This document shows positions 32,694-37,292 of a DNA stretch of 37,292 bases, in pieces (the first letter of the stretch is position 1; each line of letters begins with the position of its first letter). A model generated the notes under the pieces. The model worked only from the letters and a program-made list of their open reading frames with translations. It ran no database searches and had not been told where the DNA came from. The stretch covers positions 1 through 37,292 of the forward strand of contig CBFHQE010000011.1 in NCBI GenBank assembly GCA_965657935.1, read 5' to 3'. The DNA comes from Maricaulis sp965657935 (lineage in GTDB: Bacteria > Pseudomonadota > Alphaproteobacteria > Caulobacterales > Maricaulaceae). Position numbers and translations under genes: made by a program.

Positions 32694-33553
32694 TGAGCCG
32701 GACGGTCACGGTCGTTGGATCGGTCAATCTCGACCTGGTCGTGCGTTGTGATCAACTGCCCAGGGCTGGTGAGACGGTGCTGGGGGATGACTTTGCGAAA
32801 TTCCCAGGTGGCAAGGGCGCAAACCAGGCGCTGGCCGCATCTCGGCTGGGTGCGGATGTGATCATGATCGGGTGTGTAGGGGCAGACGCGGAAGCCGAAA
32901 CGGCGCTTGCACTGCTCCGGGCGGACGGGATGGACCTCGGCCATTGCCGTGTCAGCGAACGGGCTCCGACCGGGGTCGCCATGATCGCAGTGGCGCCGGA
33001 TGGGGACAATCAGATTGTTGTGGCGTCTGGCGCGAATTCCGCGTTGAGCGTGACCGATCTGCCCGACCGGATCGAGGGCGCATTGATCGGTCAGTTGGAG
33101 ACCCCGGTGGCGGTTCTGGCGGAAGCGGCCCAACGCTGCCAGGGTCGTGTGGTGCTTAATCTGGCACCGGCTTCGGATGTACCGGCGGGGCTCCTGGACC
33201 GCGCAGATGTGCTTGTCGTCAATGAAGCCGAGGCCGCGCATTACGGGATGGATCGACTGTTTAAGGCCGGAGGATTGACGGCTCTGACCCTGGGCGCTCG
33301 AGGCGCCACTTTGTTTCAGGATGGCGCGGAGATCGCCCGCGCCTCGCCCCCGCGGGTTGAGGCAATCGATGCAACCGGCGCCGGTGATACTTTTGTCGCG
33401 GCTTTGACCGTAGCCCTGCTCGAGGAACAATCGGCGCCTGATGCGCTCGCCTTTGCCTGTGCAGCCGGTGCTGCTTCGACCCTCAAGCCCGGCGCGCAAC
33501 CTTCGTTTCCTGTTCGCGCGATCGTCGAGGCGCTGGGAACTGACGCAATCTGA
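32690..33553 (+). CDS. rbsK: Ribokinase (PfkB family)
   Basis: A 287-aa PfkB-family sugar kinase. GSVNLD near the N-terminus, the sugar-binding GGKGANQA (40-47) and the ATP/catalytic motif DATGAGD (227-233, catalytic Asp233) are all present. It phosphorylates the ribose freed by the hydrolase just upstream, so transporter, hydrolase and kinase feed nucleoside ribose into the pentose phosphate pathway. The start overlaps the hydrolase stop by 4 nt. Ribokinase is favoured over other PfkB sugar kinases by this context. Confidence 0.9.
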   Translation: MMSRTVTVVGSVNLDLVVRCDQLPRAGETVLGDDFAKFPGGKGANQALAASRLGADVIMIGCVGADAEAETALALLRADGMDLGHCRVSERAPTGVAMIAVAPDGDNQIVVASGANSALSVTDLPDRIEGALIGQLETPVAVLAEAAQRCQGRVVLNLAPASDVPAGLLDRADVLVVNEAEAAHYGMDRLFKAGGLTALTLGARGATLFQDGAEIARASPPRVEAIDATGAGDTFVAALTVALLEEQSAPDALAFACAAGAASTLKPGAQPSFPVRAIVEALGTDAI

Positions 33554-33668
33554 GCCGTGTGCGCGATAGCGCCGCGCCCGACGGGTTCCTGGTTGCAGTA
33601 ACGAACTTTTATTCACACTCGCGTATCGTGTTGATTGATGTCCTTCATCAGCATCGATGTAGTCTTTA

Positions 33669-36074
33669 GTGTGTGCGACCTTGCAATCAACGGCTCAAAT
33701 TGACGAATCCGAAACCGGACGCGGCGGGTTTTTGTCTGCACTTCGCGCGCTGATGCCAACCTCCCTGGGCGGGCGTATGGCGCTTGCTGCCAGCTCGCTG
33801 GCAGCTCTGCTGGTGATTGGTTCAATTCTGATAATTTCGCACTTCGTTGATGCCACGGTGGCTCGTCTGACAACCCGCGAGCTGACGGAAACGGCGCGTG
33901 CTGAAGGTCAGCGGGTGGTGACGCGTATCACAGAGGCCATGCAGGCGGCGTCGACCCTGGATGCGGGATACGAGGCCTTGCTTGCTGCCGGTCACACTGA
34001 GCGATCCGACATCGCCGAAGTGCTGTTCCGGTTTGTCGATGGTGAGCCGATGTTCGCCGGTGCGTGGTTCGGTGTGGAGCCGAATGCTCTGGACGGCAAT
34101 GACGCCAATGTGGCTCGCGATGGGTGGCTGGCGCACCCTGAGACCGGACATTTTCGACCGTATGTCTATAATTTCGGGAACGGGGCACAGCGCCACTATC
34201 TCAGTTTTGCTGACGCCGAAGGGGCTCAGTCCGACTATTACCGGATCCCGATGACCACGGGTGAGCCCTACGTCACCAATCCGGTGCCTTACCTGATCGA
34301 TGGTCAATGGGTCCTGTTGCTGTCCGCGGCTTTTCCGGTGTCGCGCGATGGTGAAGTGATTGGTGTTGTTGGCGTGGACTTCGACCTGTCTGCGCTTTCC
34401 GCACAATTCGCCAGCATCCGTCCCTATGGAGATGGCGTGGTCAGCCTGATTTCCCACGACTTGATGTGGGCCGCGACAAGCGATGCGGCCCAACTCGGAG
34501 AGGCTGTTGCCGAGGACGCGGATTTCTGGCCGACCTCTGAATTGGGGCCGAGCATTCCGCAGGAGGTGACGATCGTTGCCGGAGAAAACGGTCTTCTCCA
34601 TCTTCTTTCTCCGATTCATCTCCGCCAGTTTGACCGTCGCTGGATGGTGGTCATCTCGGTTCCGGAGACTACGGTGATGGCTGATGCGGTCCAGATCCGG
34701 CAGCTGGTCTTGTACACCGGTGTTGGCCTGGTGATCTGTGTGATTTTGGCCCTTCTTTCCGTTTCCCATCTGCTTGTGCGCCAGCCGATACGGCGCTCGA
34801 TTGAAGCCATTCAGAAGCTTGAAGACGGCAAGCTGTCGACGCCTATCCCGGAGACAGATCGCCGTGATGAAATTGGGGATATCAACCGGGCCCTGTTCAG
34901 TTTCCGAGACAGTTTGAAACACGTGCGGGAGCTCGAGGCCGCTGACCGCGCCAAGTCGCAATTCCTGGCCAATATGAGCCATGAAATTCGGACGCCGCTG
35001 AATGGAGTGCTCGCCGCATCCCAGATGCTGGACAAGACGGAATTGTCCGGGGACCAGGCAGAATATCTGCGTATCATCCGCTCATCCGGTACCATGTTGT
35101 TCGATCTGATCCGGGATGTGCTGGATCTGTCGAAAATCGAATCCGGCCAGATCCGGCTTGCCTCAGAAGAATTTCGTCTCGATGACCTGATCCAGCGCTC
35201 TGCTGACGCTGTCGGCGCGCTCGCGACCCAGAAAGGGCTCGATCTTCGGGTTGATATCAATCCGAAGGCGGCGAGCTCTTATCGTGGAGACGAAACGCGT
35301 ATCTGCCAGATCGTGACCAACCTGGTCGGCAACGCCGTCAAATTCACTGACGATGGCCATGTTGCGATCCGTGTGGATCGTACGCGCAAGGGCGGGCAAG
35401 TGCGCATCCGGGTCGAGGACACTTGGCCGGGCATCGCAAAGGAAAACCTCGATCGTGTTTTTGATCGGTTCAGCCAGATCGATGAAACTGACACACGTGA
35501 ATTCGGTGGTTCCGGCCTCGGTCTGGCTATTTCACGTCAGTTTGCACGCTTGATGGGCGGTGACATCAAGGTGCGCAGCAAGCTGGGAGGCGGAAGTTGT
35601 TTCACAGTGACGCTTCCACTCGATCAGGTGAAATCCCCTGAGTTGCCAAAGGCGCTTGTGTTGCCGAAAAGTGAAACGGGCGAGAACTCCGGTTTCAATG
35701 TCCTCGTCGTTGAGGATATCGCCTCTAACCGCTTCCTGTTGGCTCAATTCCTCAAGGCGTCCGGTCACAAGGTTATTGAGGCTGAAAACGGTCGTGAGGC
35801 GCTGGAGTATCTGGACTCGGACGCCGGTATTGATGTCGTGCTCATGGACTTGCAGATGCCGGTCATGTCCGGTGACGACGCGCTTCGCGAAATCCGCAGG
35901 ACCCAGGAATCCTATCGCAATGTGCCGGTGATCATGGTCACTGCGGATGCTGACACAGGGACAAGCGAAACCCTGCGGGCAGCCGGGGCGACAGCCTGTC
36001 TGACCAAGCCAGTCGATTTTGTTGCCTTGAAGGGCGAAATCGTAGGTGCTGTTGCACCGCGTCGGGCCGCGTGA
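33669..36074 (+). CDS. Hybrid histidine kinase with dCache sensor and altered G1 box
   Basis: An 801-aa membrane hybrid sensor kinase. Order: short N-terminus, first membrane helix (about 37-62), periplasmic dCache-type sensor (about 65-335), second helix (about 345-370), HAMP (about 372-425), HisKA with His438 (NMSHEIRTPLNG), HATPase_c, and receiver with Asp727 (VVLMDLQMP) and Lys (LTKPVD). In the ATPase domain the N box (ICQIVTNLVGNAVKFT), F box (RVFDRFSQID) and G2 box (GGSGLGLAIS) are normal, but the G1 box reads VEDTWPGI: the usual first Gly of DTGPGI is Trp586 (codon TGG at 35424-35426, one base from GGG). The GTG start at 33669 is uncertain and lacks a clear ribosome site. No partner gene is adjacent. 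Confidence 0.9.
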   Translation: MCATLQSTAQIDESETGRGGFLSALRALMPTSLGGRMALAASSLAALLVIGSILIISHFVDATVARLTTRELTETARAEGQRVVTRITEAMQAASTLDAGYEALLAAGHTERSDIAEVLFRFVDGEPMFAGAWFGVEPNALDGNDANVARDGWLAHPETGHFRPYVYNFGNGAQRHYLSFADAEGAQSDYYRIPMTTGEPYVTNPVPYLIDGQWVLLLSAAFPVSRDGEVIGVVGVDFDLSALSAQFASIRPYGDGVVSLISHDLMWAATSDAAQLGEAVAEDADFWPTSELGPSIPQEVTIVAGENGLLHLLSPIHLRQFDRRWMVVISVPETTVMADAVQIRQLVLYTGVGLVICVILALLSVSHLLVRQPIRRSIEAIQKLEDGKLSTPIPETDRRDEIGDINRALFSFRDSLKHVRELEAADRAKSQFLANMSHEIRTPLNGVLAASQMLDKTELSGDQAEYLRIIRSSGTMLFDLIRDVLDLSKIESGQIRLASEEFRLDDLIQRSADAVGALATQKGLDLRVDINPKAASSYRGDETRICQIVTNLVGNAVKFTDDGHVAIRVDRTRKGGQVRIRVEDTWPGIAKENLDRVFDRFSQIDETDTREFGGSGLGLAISRQFARLMGGDIKVRSKLGGGSCFTVTLPLDQVKSPELPKALVLPKSETGENSGFNVLVVEDIASNRFLLAQFLKASGHKVIEAENGREALEYLDSDAGIDVVLMDLQMPVMSGDDALREIRRTQESYRNVPVIMVTADADTGTSETLRAAGATACLTKPVDFVALKGEIVGAVAPRRAA

Positions 36075-36231
36075 CACCCGATTCTCGGCGTCAGATGGAG
36101 CAAACTCCGCTGATGTGAAGACCGTTCGCTGTGTAATTTCTTTCGCGAAAAAGGATGCGGCTGCTCCTCCGAATCTCTCTCGCGAACAACGCTACGAAAA
36201 TACCCGAAATATATGAAATGATTTGATTCCT

Positions 36232-36250
36232 GTGCTTTGTAGCACTTTTT
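36232..36250 (+). terminator. Intrinsic terminator after the histidine kinase
   Basis: GTGCT (36232-36236), loop TTGT, AGCAC (36241-36245), then five T. The stem is short (5 bp) but the T-tract is directly adjacent. It lies about 160 nt after the kinase stop, so the transcript would have a long 3' tail. Confidence 0.55.
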
Positions 36251-36380
36251 ATGAACCGGCTCCTCACATTCGGGACCGGTGAAAATCGAAGACGCGACAT
36301 GGTGTAAAATTCGTGAATTCGCAAAATTTTTATAAAACTGTCACGTAACAGGAGCATACGGCAAAACCGAGCTTCGATAC

Positions 36381-36398
36381 TGCGCGAAATTTCGTGCA
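36381..36398. promoter_or_regulatory. Near-perfect palindrome upstream of chemoreceptor
   Basis: TGCGCGAAATTTCGTGCA is an 18-bp palindrome with a single mismatched pair and a perfect CGAAATTTCG core (36385-36394), 31 bp before the ATG. Its position suits a repressor site or a hairpin near the ribosome site. Confidence 0.4.
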
Positions 36399-36429
36399 GT
36401 CGTTGTTTCAGGGACAGGGCCGTAGCTTC

Positions 36430-37292
36430 ATGGCAGCCATCAACAGACTTTCTATCCACGCTCGGGTCGGTATTCTTGCCGGTTTGTCGGCATTCGCGAT
36501 CATCGCGTTGCTTTCGGTATTCTTCGTCAGTCGGGTGCAAACAGACGCAGCCATCGAGCGCGAGCTTGAGTTTGCCGAAGTCAAACGCCTTGCGCTTGAG
36601 ATGGAGGTCGGCGCCCTGCAGATGCGCCGTCGGGAGAAGGATTTCCTGCTGCGCAGGGATATCGAATATCTCGACCGCTACCTGGTTGACGCAGACTCCG
36701 TTGCTCGGGTTATCAGCGACATTGAAGCCCACGAACTTGATGCCGTCTCCCGAGCCGCCGCAGGTCGCCTCGCTGAGGCGCTTCCACGCCACCGTGTCGC
36801 GTTTGAACGCGTTGTCGCTCAGGCTGTGGAACTTGGTTTGACGCCAAGCGAGGGCCTTGAAGGACGTTTGCGCGCCTCTGTCCACGCGGTCGCGACCCGG
36901 CTCAATGAATTCGGGGACGCGGAGCTGACTGTCCTGATGTTGATGATGCGGCGGCATGAGAAGGACTTCATGTTGCGTGTGCAGTCGCGTTATGTGGATC
37001 GGTTCGCTACCCGCCAAGCCGAGTTCGCGGAGTTGTTGGCAACCCGCCCCTTTAGCGCTGCTGATCAGGCCGAGATCACCCAGTTGATGCAGAACTACGG
37101 CCGTGATTTCCGGGCCTGGAGCGACATCCGTCTGCAGTATGATGAAGATACGGTCACGCTTTCCGCGGTTTTCGCTGAGATGAGCGCCGACCTTGATGCC
37201 GTTCTAAGTCAGGCACGCGCGGGTCGCGAAGCCGCCCTGATCGAGCTCGAGGCGTCACGGTCCCAGATTTTGCTAACCAGCATGGCCGTTGT
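36430..37292 (+). CDS. Methyl-accepting chemotaxis protein, sensor half (partial)
   Basis: This open frame starts at ATG 36430 and runs off the right end (287 full codons visible). A membrane helix (about 12-34, VGILAGLSAFAIIALLSVFF) is followed by a long helical periplasmic region with two similar blocks: MRRREKDFLLRRDIEYLDRY (65-84) and MMRRHEKDFMLRVQSRYVDR (175-194). This RR-x-EKDF-LR repeat is typical of the HBM (helical bimodular) sensor of McpS-type chemoreceptors, in which each bundle can bind a ligand such as an organic acid. A second helix seems to begin at the end of the window (about 278 onwards). HAMP and signalling domains should follow outside. Known HBM ligands come from other species, and the ligand here is not known. 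Confidence 0.85.
   Translation, partial: MAAINRLSIHARVGILAGLSAFAIIALLSVFFVSRVQTDAAIERELEFAEVKRLALEMEVGALQMRRREKDFLLRRDIEYLDRYLVDADSVARVISDIEAHELDAVSRAAAGRLAEALPRHRVAFERVVAQAVELGLTPSEGLEGRLRASVHAVATRLNEFGDAELTVLMLMMRRHEKDFMLRVQSRYVDRFATRQAEFAELLATRPFSAADQAEITQLMQNYGRDFRAWSDIRLQYDEDTVTLSAVFAEMSADLDAVLSQARAGREAALIELEASRSQILLTSMAV

Larger units (their letters stand above)
36075..36429. other. 355-bp gap between kinase and chemoreceptor
   Basis: AT-rich compared with the neighbours. It holds the terminator and the near-palindrome annotated separately, and a third region (36301-36350) with AATTCG twice, which may be the chemoreceptor promoter. No gene is supported here; a leftward open frame over this region is antisense to the chemoreceptor gene. 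Confidence 0.45.

Noticed and set aside
1..37292. CRISPR array, IS element, prophage or defence island
   Set aside because: I found no regularly spaced repeats of CRISPR size, no transposase or integrase motifs, and no phage structural or toxin-antitoxin genes.

Overview
This is a GC-rich bacterial chromosome segment, roughly 60-63% G+C by eye. It most resembles a marine prosthecate alphaproteobacterium (Caulobacterales/Maricaulales, something like Maricaulis). The basis is inference: family content (a large TonB-dependent receptor next to a tryptophan-halogenase-type flavoprotein, an alpha-2-macroglobulin/PbpC pair, a DUF4212 plus solute:Na+ symporter pair) and the overall codon use. There is no rRNA, tRNA, CRISPR array, IS element or prophage that I can support.

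Layout. (1) 1-3098, minus strand: an exopolysaccharide/capsule export operon, in order a small unrecognised 78-aa gene, a Wza/KpsD-like outer-membrane lipoprotein, a Wzc/KpsE-like chain-length protein without a kinase domain, and the start of a membrane protein cut by the window edge. Its upstream region carries three TTCGCAA repeats at 21-22 bp spacing. (2) 3391-6391, plus: an unrecognised polytopic membrane protein, a possible 38-aa ORF coupled to a Tat-exported gluconolactonase-like lipoprotein, and a secreted alpha/beta-hydrolase esterase. (3) 6603-13538, plus: an alpha-2-macroglobulin lipoprotein with an intact thioester motif, followed at once by penicillin-binding protein 1C. (4) 13603-15846, minus: DUF4212 protein plus acetate-type Na+ symporter. 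(5) 16147-21231, minus: molybdenum-cofactor genes moaD-moaE-moaB-moaC-moeA, and separately mobA overlapping the end of a second (PutP-like) Na+ symporter. moaA is not present. (6) 21550-23444, plus: a crotonase-fold protein lacking both usual catalytic glutamates, overlapping a CaiB-type CoA-transferase. (7) 23929-29601: a strongly codon-biased TonB-dependent receptor with its own terminator, a small sulfotransferase-like gene, and a convergent flavin-dependent halogenase whose last codons overlap the sulfotransferase. (8) 29774-33553, plus: thymidine kinase, then a concentrative nucleoside transporter, nucleoside hydrolase and ribokinase, a nucleoside uptake and ribose-salvage set. (9) 33669-end, plus: a hybrid histidine kinase whose ATP-lid G1 box reads DTWPGI instead of DTGPGI, a terminator, and the sensor half of a chemotaxis receptor with an HBM-like domain, cut by the window end.

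The points most worth a second look are the receptor/sulfotransferase/halogenase cluster with an inverted repeat upstream, the G1-box substitution in the histidine kinase, the crotonase without glutamates, and the repeat-rich control region of the polysaccharide operon. I do not see a clear-cut new defence or mobile system here.
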